Positions 18,322 through 27,360 of a stretch of DNA of 28,586 bases are shown here, one piece after another. The first letter of the stretch is position 1; each line of letters begins with the position of its first letter. The notes below the pieces were generated by a model, which saw only the letters and a list, made by a program, of their open reading frames with translations, made no database searches and had not been told where the DNA came from. Source of the DNA: Beroe ovata (lineage: Eukaryota > Ctenophora > Nuda > Beroida > Beroidae); the NCBI GenBank assembly GCA_946803715.1, contig CAMPET010000194.1, positions 1-28,586 on the forward strand. The letters are read 5' to 3'. The position numbers were made by a program, and so were the translations under genes.

Positions 18322-20394
18322 ATGAATACGAGAAAAGCATGGTGTTTCAAGCATGGCTTTTCAACAAACAATCTTAGACAAATTTCAACCTTCTTCTCTG
18401 ATGAAGTCAATTCAGCTTTAAAGAAGAAAAGTCCTATTCTTGCTTTAGAATCTACTATTATTACTCATGGTCTCCCACACCCTCATAATCATGACTTGGC
18501 TTTGTCAGTTCAAAGTCTTTGCAGGAGGAAGAAGGTCACCCCTGCTACTATAGCCATTCTGAGGGGCAAAGTTTCAGTAGGTCTTGAAGATGATATGCTA
18601 GCACACCTATCAAATGGGAGTAAAGACTTTATTAAGATATCAAGAAGAGATTTAGCTCCCAGTCTTCAACAAGGTTTGACCGGCGGGACTACAGTATCTG
18701 GTACCATGTTACTGGCTCATAAGTATAACATTGATGTCTTTGCTACTGGGGGAATTGGTGGTGTACACAGAGGTGGGCAGGAGACACTTGACATAAGCGC
18801 TGATCTTTCTGAATTAGGGAGGACTCCTGTAGCTGTGGTTTGTGCTGGTGTAAAATCAATCCTTGATATACAAAGGACACTTGAGGTGCTAGAAACAAAT
18901 GGAGTAACTGTTGCTACCTTTGGTGAGACACGAGACTTTCCTGCTTTTTTCACTGCAAAAAGTGGCTATAATTCTCACACAAATGTTCGGAATGCAAAGG
19001 AGGCTGCTGGGCTTATTTTCATGAACAAGAAATTAAAGCTGGATTCTGGTATTGTGATAGCAGTTCCCATTCCAGACAAGTTTGCTGCTGATGGATTGGA
19101 AATTGAGTCAGCCATATCCACTGCTCTCAAAGAAGCAGAAGAAAAAAAGATTGTTGGACATTCTGTGACTCCTTTTCTGCTGGCAAGATTATCTGAACTA
19201 ACAAGTGGCAGATCTTTACAGACAAATTTGGCTTTGGTACAAAACAATGTTTCAGTTGGGTGTGACATTGCTGTAGAACTTAAGAATTGTATGGACAAAG
19301 AGAATCAAAGAAATTTCAAGAATGGCATTGGCGGTAAAGGCATGCTAGTTGTTGGTGCAATAAATGTTGATATAGTCTGCACCAAGTTGATTGAGGCAAG
19401 TGTTGGTAAAGATCTGGCTCAGGGGCTGATTAATCATGTTGTCGGAGGTGTCGGTCGAAATGTTGCTGAATGTCTCTCAAGGTGTGGTACACCGAGTTCT
19501 TTGATCAGTATTGTCGGAGATGATAAGATGGGAAAGATGGCTTTAGAGCTCTGCAAGGATTCTGGCATGAAAACAGATAACGTTTCAGTTATCGGAGGGA
19601 TCTCAACACCAATTGCACAGCTGTCCTTCGCAGATGGCAATGTTTCAGAAGGTGTTGCTGATTTTTCGTCGCATTCTCACATAAAATCAAATATGATTTC
19701 CGATTCAGATATCCAGAATTCGTCTCACGTTATTATTGACTGTGATATACCCCTAGAAACTGCTTTGAACTTAGCTGAACGATGTTTGAAGTTTAGTGTT
19801 CCTCTCGTTATCGAACCAACTGCTCCTACAAAGTTTCAGAATTTTGTTGAAGCTGGATTACTGAAAATGTCTTCCATGGTCACTCCAAATGTATCTGAAC
19901 TTGCTCTCATTCTACCAGCCCCACTGGATAATTTCAGCCTCCCTCACTCCTTTGATATTCCAGTAAACATGGTGGATATCGTGGTCAACATGTTGAGATG
20001 CATTCAGGTCATGTCTGACAGATATGAGAACCGAACTGTGCTAACTACCCTGGGAGACCAAGGGGTGTTGTACTCCAGCCTGTCGTCTCATGGCTGGCTA
20101 GATGTTGTCTACCTAGCCTCTGCCCCTGAAACTGTCACTATAAAATCGAGCAGTGGTGCAGGAGATTCGTTCCTGGGAGGATTTTTTTCAGCAATGAACA
20201 AGGGTCACACTGTCGAACAGTGTCTCAAGATTGGCACTGTCTGTGCTTGGGAAAGTTTGCGAGTGTTCGAGACGATAAATCCTGAGCTTGATATGAAGCA
20301 AGTTCATTATATGGTTGACAAGTGGGAGAGTTTAGGTTGGAAATCAGAAAAATTATTTTCAGGGAAGTTTGAGTTTTCTGATATTTATTCGTGA
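18322..20394 (+). CDS. Bifunctional pseudouridine-5'-phosphate glycosidase / pseudouridine kinase
   Basis: An intronless 690-aa frame. Residues about 35-325 are a PsuG (IndA-like) glycosidase: ALESTIITHGLPHPHN, GLTGGTTVSGTM, GGVHRGGQETLDISADL, and the catalytic Lys178 in VCAGVKSILD. Residues about 338-660 are a PfkB-family kinase: GAINVDIV, GGVGRNVAE (about 375-383), and SGAGDSFLGGFF with the catalytic Asp615. Together they phosphorylate pseudouridine and split the product into uracil and ribose 5-phosphate, allowing salvage of RNA-derived pseudouridine. The fused architecture is known in fungi and invertebrates; mammals lack it. The N-terminus (about 1-30) is basic and could be an organelle presequence, not proven. 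The start was chosen as the first in-frame ATG, 28 nt after an ATTATTCCATAG acceptor-like site. Confidence 0.94.
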   Translation: MNTRKAWCFKHGFSTNNLRQISTFFSDEVNSALKKKSPILALESTIITHGLPHPHNHDLALSVQSLCRRKKVTPATIAILRGKVSVGLEDDMLAHLSNGSKDFIKISRRDLAPSLQQGLTGGTTVSGTMLLAHKYNIDVFATGGIGGVHRGGQETLDISADLSELGRTPVAVVCAGVKSILDIQRTLEVLETNGVTVATFGETRDFPAFFTAKSGYNSHTNVRNAKEAAGLIFMNKKLKLDSGIVIAVPIPDKFAADGLEIESAISTALKEAEEKKIVGHSVTPFLLARLSELTSGRSLQTNLALVQNNVSVGCDIAVELKNCMDKENQRNFKNGIGGKGMLVVGAINVDIVCTKLIEASVGKDLAQGLINHVVGGVGRNVAECLSRCGTPSSLISIVGDDKMGKMALELCKDSGMKTDNVSVIGGISTPIAQLSFADGNVSEGVADFSSHSHIKSNMISDSDIQNSSHVIIDCDIPLETALNLAERCLKFSVPLVIEPTAPTKFQNFVEAGLLKMSSMVTPNVSELALILPAPLDNFSLPHSFDIPVNMVDIVVNMLRCIQVMSDRYENRTVLTTLGDQGVLYSSLSSHGWLDVVYLASAPETVTIKSSSGAGDSFLGGFFSAMNKGHTVEQCLKIGTVCAWESLRVFETINPELDMKQVHYMVDKWESLGWKSEKLFSGKFEFSDIYS

Positions 20395-20540
20395 CAGTTT
20401 TTACTTAGGCACTTCAATTGTTTATCTACTTCAGATGGTTTTAGCAAAGTAAATCAATGGCTTTTCATAAGATCTTTTGAACAATCGCATGCATGATATT
20501 TCATAATACTCATACCTGATACTTATAGATTTACCATTCA

Positions 20541-20558
20541 ACATCTCTCTCACACTAG
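20541..20558 (+). other. Acceptor-like tract before MRE11
   Basis: ACATCTCTCTCACACTAG ends one base before the MRE11 ATG (20560). It is a pyrimidine-rich 3' splice-site-like sequence with no coding exon required upstream. Confidence 0.55.
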
Positions 20559-20559
20559 G

Positions 20560-23500
20560 ATGTCTGAAGAAAATCCCGCTGAGGAAGATTCATTTAGTAT
20601 CCTTGTTGCAACAGGTATTGTGAAACTCTTACTCATTATATTCTTTGACATTCAGTCTTAATGATATAGATGTAGATTGTAGAGCTTGGGCTTTTCAATC
20701 CTTAGACTTCATTTTTTTAATCATCAATTCGAATCATCAATGTCAGTTCAATGTTAATTATGTATATATACTATTGGCGTCGTGTTTCAGATAACCACCT
20801 CGGCTTTGCTGAGAAAGATTCCGTGAGGGGAGAGGACAGTTTTGTTGCGTTTGAGGAAATATTGCAACATGCAGTGCAACAAAAGGTACCTACGTCCGTG
20901 CTCAAATCGAATATTTTATAACATCTAAAGTTTTGAGCAATGGTATACGATGGGAAACATCCCAGCCTGAGCAAGGAATTATCGTGGAATGATGAGAAAT
21001 GAGCAGTGAGCTCTATCATTCCGTAGCATATTCTGAGTTCAGCATAGCTATTATCCCGCACAGAGATTGGCTCATGGACTTGTTTCAGGTGGACATGATC
21101 CTACTTGGAGGTGATCTTTTCCATGACAACAAACCGTCCCGACCCACCATCCACAAGGCAACCACTCTCCTCCGCAAATACTGTTTTGGAGACACCCCAA
21201 TCAAGATTGAGTTCCTCAGCAATCAGAAAGTTAACTTCCACGAGAGGTGATGCTTTGTTGTAAAATTTGGAGTTTTGGATGATGAAGCTCAATTTTAACT
21301 GTTTTGCCGACGAGATGGATCAGAAATTCGTTCAAATTCGTAATCTACGGCCAAATTTAGGCCGGGAACACCTCTCCTTACGTTTCTTCTCGATGAAAAA
21401 TTTTCCGTTCTTCCCAGCCCCAGATGTTTGGGATTGTGATTCGCGATTCCACATTGATCCAGGATGCTTGGAACGACAAAATTCTTTTTATCAAATATTC
21501 AAGTAGTTACTATCTGTTTCTAGTTAATTTTGGACGCTGAATCGATTGCAGATGATATTTTATCACTCAATTGCTCCCCTGAGGTGTTACTACACACTGG
21601 TATCCTTGATACATTTACTTAGGGAATTCTTTAAGGAACACAAAATTTTGACATTTTCCCGATGAGGTAGCTCAAAAACTCATTCAAATTCGTAATCTAC
21701 GGCCAAAATTAGGCCGGTAATATCTCTCCTTACGTTTCTTTTCGATAAAAAATTTTTTCGTCCTTCCCAGCCCCAGATGTTTAGGATTGTGATTCGCGAT
21801 TCCACTCTGATCCAGGATGCTTGGAACGACAAAAATTTTTTTATCCAATATTCAAGTAGGTAGTTACTATCTGTTTCTAGGTAATTTTGGACACTGAATC
21901 GATTGCAAGTTATATTTCAACGCTCAATTGCTCCCCTGAGGTGTTATTATATACCGGTATCCTTGATACATTGACTTAGGGAATTCCATAAGGAACACGG
22001 AATTCGGAAATTTTGCCGATGAGATACCTAGCTCTGAAATTCCTTCAAATTCGTTATCTACGGTCAAAATTAGGCCAGATACGTATCCTCCATTGTTTCT
22101 CCTCCATTGTTTCTCTTCGCCCCTTTGTTTTGGGATTGTCTTTCGTGATTAAAGTCATACATCCTGATCCAGGATGAATGGAAAAGCGAAAAAAATTTCT
22201 CCGAGTTTTCACACGATGAAAACCATCTCTTAGGTTATTTTGGACGCTGAACCGATTGGAATTGAAATTTAAGCCCCTACTCGCTCCCCTGGGGCCCGAC
22301 TGCCAACTGAATACCTTAATACTTTATTAATAGTCCATAATTTTATGCAATCATAGTACTACGATATAATCAGAATTACTCCCGACAAGATTGCTCGAAA
22401 ATTTTTCCAAATTCTTTTAATCCCAAAGTTTCCTCTGTCTTCTACTAAACATGCCTAAATAACATGTCTCTTATTCCAATCAAACGAGTACGTACTATTT
22501 TCAGCGAGTTTCCACGCGTCAACTACGAAGACCCCAACCTCAATGTTGGCATCCCAGTGTTCAGTATCCATGGTAACCACGATGACCCTGCTGGACCAGA
22601 AGGTCTCTGTGCACTAGATATCCTGAGTGCGAGCGGTGTTATTAACTACTTTGGTAAGCGAGGATCCTACTTCTTTGATGGGTTCATTTGAGGGGTTCAT
22701 GAGTTATGAGGGAAGCACAATGCACATGGGTGCATTCAGGGTGTAAATTGCAAATGAATCGGTATTTCAAATCTCACGGTTTCATAGAGTACCTCAATTC
22801 ATATGTCATTCCAAAGATTATGCCCGCCTCTTCACTCTTGTGCCCCCACAGGGAAGTGCCCGTCTGTGGAAGAGGTGATCGTGAGTCCACTCTTACTTAG
22901 AAAGGGAACCACTAAACTAGCGATATACGGACTCGGCAGTATCAGGGATGAGCGGTTGTACAGGTTGTTCAAAGCTAACAAGGTGAAGGTACTCAGACCG
23001 GAACAGGACCAGGACGGCTGGTTCAACATCTTCGTCATTCATCAGGTAACCATGGCGATGTGTGTGCGCGCGTTCGAGGGGATCGCATTAATAACACCCG
23101 TGAAAATATCTGGTTTAACAGTACTGTATTCATCATTCAATATTCATAGGGTAACCATGGTGATGTATGCGCAATATTTATCCGCAAGAGTTTTCAGTAA
23201 GTACCTTGGTAATCTCACATTCTCACATTCAATATTCCTCAGAACCATGTGAAGCGGGGAACAGCCGCTTCCTCATTCATCCCGGAAGATTTTCTCCCCG
23301 ACTTCATTGATATGGTTATCTGGGGACATGAACACGATTGTATTCCCGAGCTACACTTGAACGAGATTATCAACGCATACATCTTACAGGTTGGAGTAAT
23401 GCCAACTTTTGAAATCACGATTCTTACAATGCGAGGTATAACTGACAAGATAACATCCACTTTTCAGCCGGGATCCAGTGTGGCAACGTCCCTTTGCGAA

Positions 23501-23960
23501 GGAGAAACTCTCCCGAAACACTGCTTCAAACTACAAGTGTGGAAGAAACAGTTTTGTTTAAACAAGATACCCCTCACAACTGTCAGACCGTTCATTTTCA
23601 AAGACGTTTCTCTGGTGAGACTTGCCATGGCTTTGATGCTCAATGATCATTGGCTCAGTGTAATGTAACTCAGTTTCGTGACAATTTCATAATAAACCTA
23701 CTGACCACTTTGCCATTGACGGCGATTCGTATCCATCAATCTTTTCACCAATTCGGCAAACTCTCATTGACTCCCCATTAATTGCACCATGATCCTGCCA
23801 TATCATATATCCTCACTCGTTTATGACAGCCTGATGACGTCACAGAGGACAAGGACATCACCTCATTCCTGCAATACCACGTTGACGAGATGCTCGACCG
23901 TGCTACTCAACAGAAGAGTGACAATCCAAACGCTCCTGAGCTGCCGCTACTTCGACTGAG
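20560..23960 (+). CDS. MRE11: MRE11 double-strand-break repair nuclease, exons 1-8 (first assembled copy)
   Basis: Eight exons join in phase: 20560-20614, 20791-20885, 21089-21246, 22505-22653, 22852-23045, 23243-23389, 23468-23614 and 23830-23960. All phosphoesterase motifs are present: ATDNHLGF (exons 1/2), [14 protein letters not shown] (exon 3), FSIHGNHDD (exon 4), FVIHQNH (exons 5/6) and WGHEHDC (exon 6). Exon 7 has PGSSVATSL and [11 protein letters not shown]; exon 8 enters the capping domain. MRE11 is the nuclease of the MRE11-RAD50-NBS1 complex, which senses and resects DNA breaks in the nucleus. The coding sequence stops at the contig end (24060, in intron 8). It continues in the second copy (exon 9, 26962-27113), and the C-terminal exons lie beyond the window. 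Intron 3 (1258 nt) holds tandem repeats. Confidence 0.93.
21310..22440 (+). repeat. Tandem ~355-bp repeat in MRE11 intron 3 (first copy)
   Basis: A unit containing TTCAAATTCGTAATCTACGG recurs near 21331, 21682 and 22042 (period about 350-360), with a decayed fourth near 22400. Other recurring blocks are CCCAGCCCCAGATGTTT, TCCAGGATGCTTGGAACGAC, GGACGCTGAATCGATT and GGAATTC. There is no convincing coding potential. Divergence increases from the first to the fourth unit. Confidence 0.85.
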
Positions 23961-24060
23961 GTACTATAATGGTAGTATCATCATAAACCTACTCTTATTA
24001 TAGTAGACGAGCCATGAGAGTTCAGTACTATTTTCTGTGTTACGTGCCAAGAAGTTGAAA

Positions 24061-24061
24061 N
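24061..24061. other. Single-N contig junction
   Basis: The sequence before the N (23961-24060) is identical to 26801-26900. The sequence after the N restarts in the middle of MRE11 exon 3 (corresponding to 21187). The N therefore joins two overlapping contigs or haplotypes end to end. Confidence 0.93.
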
Positions 24062-27000
24062 TGGAGACACCCCAATCAAGATTGAGTTCCTCAGTAACCA
24101 AAAAGTTAACTTCCACGAGAGGTGATGCTTTGACGCTTTGTTGTAAAATTTGGAGTTTTGGATGATGAAGCTCAATTTTAACTGTTTTACCGACGAGGTG
24201 GATCAGAAATTCGTTCAAATTCGTAATCTACGGCCAAAATTAGGCCGGTAACATCTCTCCTTACGTTTCTTTTCGATAAAAAATTTTCGTCCTTCCCAGC
24301 CCCAGATGCTTGGGATTGTGATTCGCAATTCCACTCTGATCCAGGATGCTTGGAACGACAAAAATTTTTTCGTCCGATATTCTAGTAGTAACTATCTATT
24401 CCTAGGTAATTTTGGACGCTGAATCGATTCCAAATGATATTTTAGCGCTCAATTGCTCCCCTGAGGTGTTACTGCACACTCGTATCCTTGATACATTTAC
24501 TTAGGGAATTCTCTAAGGAACACAAAATTTTGACATTTTCCCGATGAGGTAGCTCAAAAACTCCTTCAAATTCGTAATCTACGGCCAAAATTAGGCTGGT
24601 AACATCACTCCTTACGTTTCTTTTCAATAAAAAATTTTTTCGTCCTTCCCAGCCCCAGATGTTTGGTATTGTGATTCGCGATTCCACTCTGATCCAGGAT
24701 GCTTGGAACGACAAAATTTTTTTTATCCAATATTCAAGTAGTTACTATCTGTTTCTAGGTAATTTTGGACGCTGAATCGAATGCAAGTTATATTTCAACG
24801 TTCAATTGCTCTCCTGAGGTGTTATTATATACCGGTATCATTGATACATTGACTCAGGGAATTCCATAAGGAACACGGAATTCGGAGATTTTGCCGATGA
24901 GATAGCTCTGAAATTCCTTCAAATTCGTAATCTACGGTCAAAATTAGGCCAGATACGTCTCCTCCATTGTTTCTTCTCAGTAGAAAATTCTCGCCCCTTT
25001 GTTTTGGATTGTCTTTCGTAATTAAAGTCATACCTACATCCTGAGTTTTCACACGATGAAACCATCTCTTAGGTTATTTTGGACACTGAACTGATTGGAA
25101 TTGAAATTTAAGCCCCTACTTGTTCCCCTGGGGCTCGACTGCCGACTGGATACCTTAATAATCCATAATTTTATGCAATCATAGAACTACGATATAATAA
25201 GAATTACTCCCGGCAAGATTGCTCCAAAATTCTTCCAAATTCTTAATCTAATCCTAATGTTTCCTCCGTCTTATACTGCACTCCTACAGTCTAGATAACA
25301 TGTCTCTTATTCCGATCAAACGAGTACGTACTATTTTCAGCGAGTTTCCACGCGTCAATTACGAAGACCCCAACCTCAATGTTGGCATCCCAGTGTTCAG
25401 TATCCATGGTAACCACGATGACCCGGCTGGGCCAGAGGGTCTCTGTGCACTAGATATCCTGAGTGCGAGCGGTGTTATCAACTACTTTGGTAAGCGAGGA
25501 TCCTACTTCTTTGAGGGGTTCATTTGAGGGGTTCATGAGTTATGAGGGGCGCACAATGCACATGTGGTGCATTCAGGATGTAATTTGCAAATGAATCGGT
25601 ATTTTAAATCTCACGGTTTCATAGGTACCTCAATTCAAATCATATAACATCCGGGAACATCCCACTTTACATCACTCTTGTGCCCCCACAGGGAAGTGCC
25701 CGTCTGTGGAAGAGGTGATCGTGAGTCCACTCTTACTTAGAAAGGGAACCACTAAACTAGCGATATACGGACTCGGCAGTATCAGGGATGAGCGGTTGTA
25801 CAGGTTGTTCAAAGCTAACAAGGTGAAGGTACTCAGACCGGAACAGGACCAGGACGGCTGGTTCAACATCTTCGTCATTCATCAGGTAACCATGGCGATG
25901 TGTGTGCGCGCGTTCGAGGGGATCGCATTAATAACACCCGTGAAAATATCTGGTTTAACAGTACTGTATTCATCATTCAATATTCATAGGGTAACCATGG
26001 TGATGTATGCGCAATATTTATCCGCAAGAGTTTTCAGTAAGTACCTTGGTAATCTCACATTCTCACATTCAATATTCCTCAGAACCATGTGAAGCGGGGA
26101 ACAGCCGCTTCCTCATTCATCCCGGAAGATTTTCTCCCCGACTTCATTGATATGGTTATCTGGGGACATGAACACGATTGTATTCCCGAGCTACACTTGA
26201 ACGAGATTATCAACGCATACATCTTACAGGTTGGAGTAATGCCAACTTTTGAAATCACGATTCTTACAATGCGAGGTATAACTGACAAGATAACATCCAC
26301 TTTTCAGCCGGGATCCAGTGTGGCAACGTCCCTTTGCGAAGGAGAAACTCTCCCGAAACACTGCTTCAAACTACAAGTGTGGAAGAAACAGTTTTGTTTA
26401 AACAAGATACCCCTCACAACTGTCAGACCGTTCATTTTCAAAGACGTTTCTCTGGTGAGACTGGCCATGGCTTTTATGCTCAATGATCATTGGCTCAGTG
26501 TAATGTAGCTCAGTTTCGTGAAAGTTTCATAATAAGCCTACTGACCACTTTGCCATTGACGGCGATTCGTATCCATCAATCTTTTCACCAATTCGGCATA
26601 CTCTCATCGACCCCCCATTACTAGCACCATGATGCTGCCATATCATATATCCTCACTCGCTCATGACAGCCTGATGACGTCACAGAGGACAAGGACATCA
26701 CCTCATTCCTGCAATACCACGTTGACGAGATGCTCGACCGTGCTACTCAACAGAAGAGTGACAATCCAAACGCTCCTGAGCTGCCGCTACTTCGACTGAG
26801 GTACTATAATGGTAGTATCATCATAAACCTACTCTTATTATAGTAGACGAGCCATGAGAGTTCAGTACTATTTTCTGTGTTACGTGCCAAGAAGTTGAAA
26901 ACTATCGACACCTGCCATTATAACACCTGTTCATCACACCTATTGTGACACCTATCACCAGGTACAATTTCCCCGGCACGACCACGCCCATTAACGGTCC

Positions 27001-27113
27001 CAAGTTTGGTATCGAGTATTGTGAGCGAGTGGCCAACCCTAAGGACATACTCCATGCCAACAAGATGAGACCCGAACAGGGCGAGGGAACGTCGACCAGT
27101 GCTCCAAGGCGAG
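24062..27113 (+). CDS. MRE11: MRE11 exons 3 (partial) to 9, second assembled copy
   Basis: The exons are 24062-24121 (3' part of exon 3), 25341-25489, 25692-25885, 26083-26229, 26308-26454, 26670-26800 and 26962-27113. Exons 4-8 repeat those of the first copy. Exon 4 has five differences, all synonymous third-position changes, while exons 5-8 are identical. Exon 9 is unique here and encodes the capping-domain end, with [11 protein letters not shown] matching the conserved RVANPKDII block. Its donor (CGAG/GTTAGG) leads into a satellite-filled intron, and the rest of the gene lies beyond the window. The piece has no start codon or exons 1-2, so it is not an independent gene. The best reading is exon 1 through intron 8 from the first copy, then exon 9 from here. 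Confidence 0.88.
24180..25290 (+). repeat. Tandem ~350-bp repeat in MRE11 intron 3 (second copy)
   Basis: This is the allelic counterpart of the repeat at 21310-22440. Units recur near 24213, 24567 and 24917, plus a decayed fourth near 25230. Single-base differences and small indels separate it from the first copy, more than in the neighbouring exons. Confidence 0.85.
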
Positions 27114-27134
27114 GTTAGGATGTGTCATCTGTGA

Positions 27135-27355
27135 CTCAATCGGTCTATCCGTTTGGGAGCTACGTATCCTCAAATGCTCACTTAAATCGGCCTAGTTTCA
27201 TGGATAATGGGTTATGTCGGCAATTAACTTCGGAAGGGAGTATCGGATTGACATGAAATTGGGCTGTCCGAGTTTCCAATGGTCCTTGAGCTGTGGTACA
27301 AGTTTCAAGTCGATCGGTTTAACCGTTTGCGAGCTATTCTCAAATGCTCAATTAA
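27135..27355 (-). repeat. Inverted part of the 172-bp satellite (about 1.3 units)
   Basis: The segments CCGTTTGGGAGCT (near 27149) and CCGTTTGCGAGCT (near 27323), 174 bp apart, are reverse complements of the AGCTCCCAAACGG block of the downstream array. TCCAATGGTCCTTGAGCT is the reverse complement of AGCTCAAGGACCATT. Orientation flips at about 27356-27362. Confidence 0.85.
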
Positions 27356-27360
27356 ATAGT

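Noticed and set aside
22464-22691. Short gene starting MSLIPIKR (also at 25300)
   Set aside because: The ATG lies in intron 3 of MRE11. The real exon 4 starts after the TTTTCAG at 22504, where the frame joins exon 3 in phase.
20560-26800. True tandem duplication of MRE11
   Set aside because: A single N, a restart in mid-exon, an identical 100-bp end and only synonymous exon differences fit an unmerged overlap much better.
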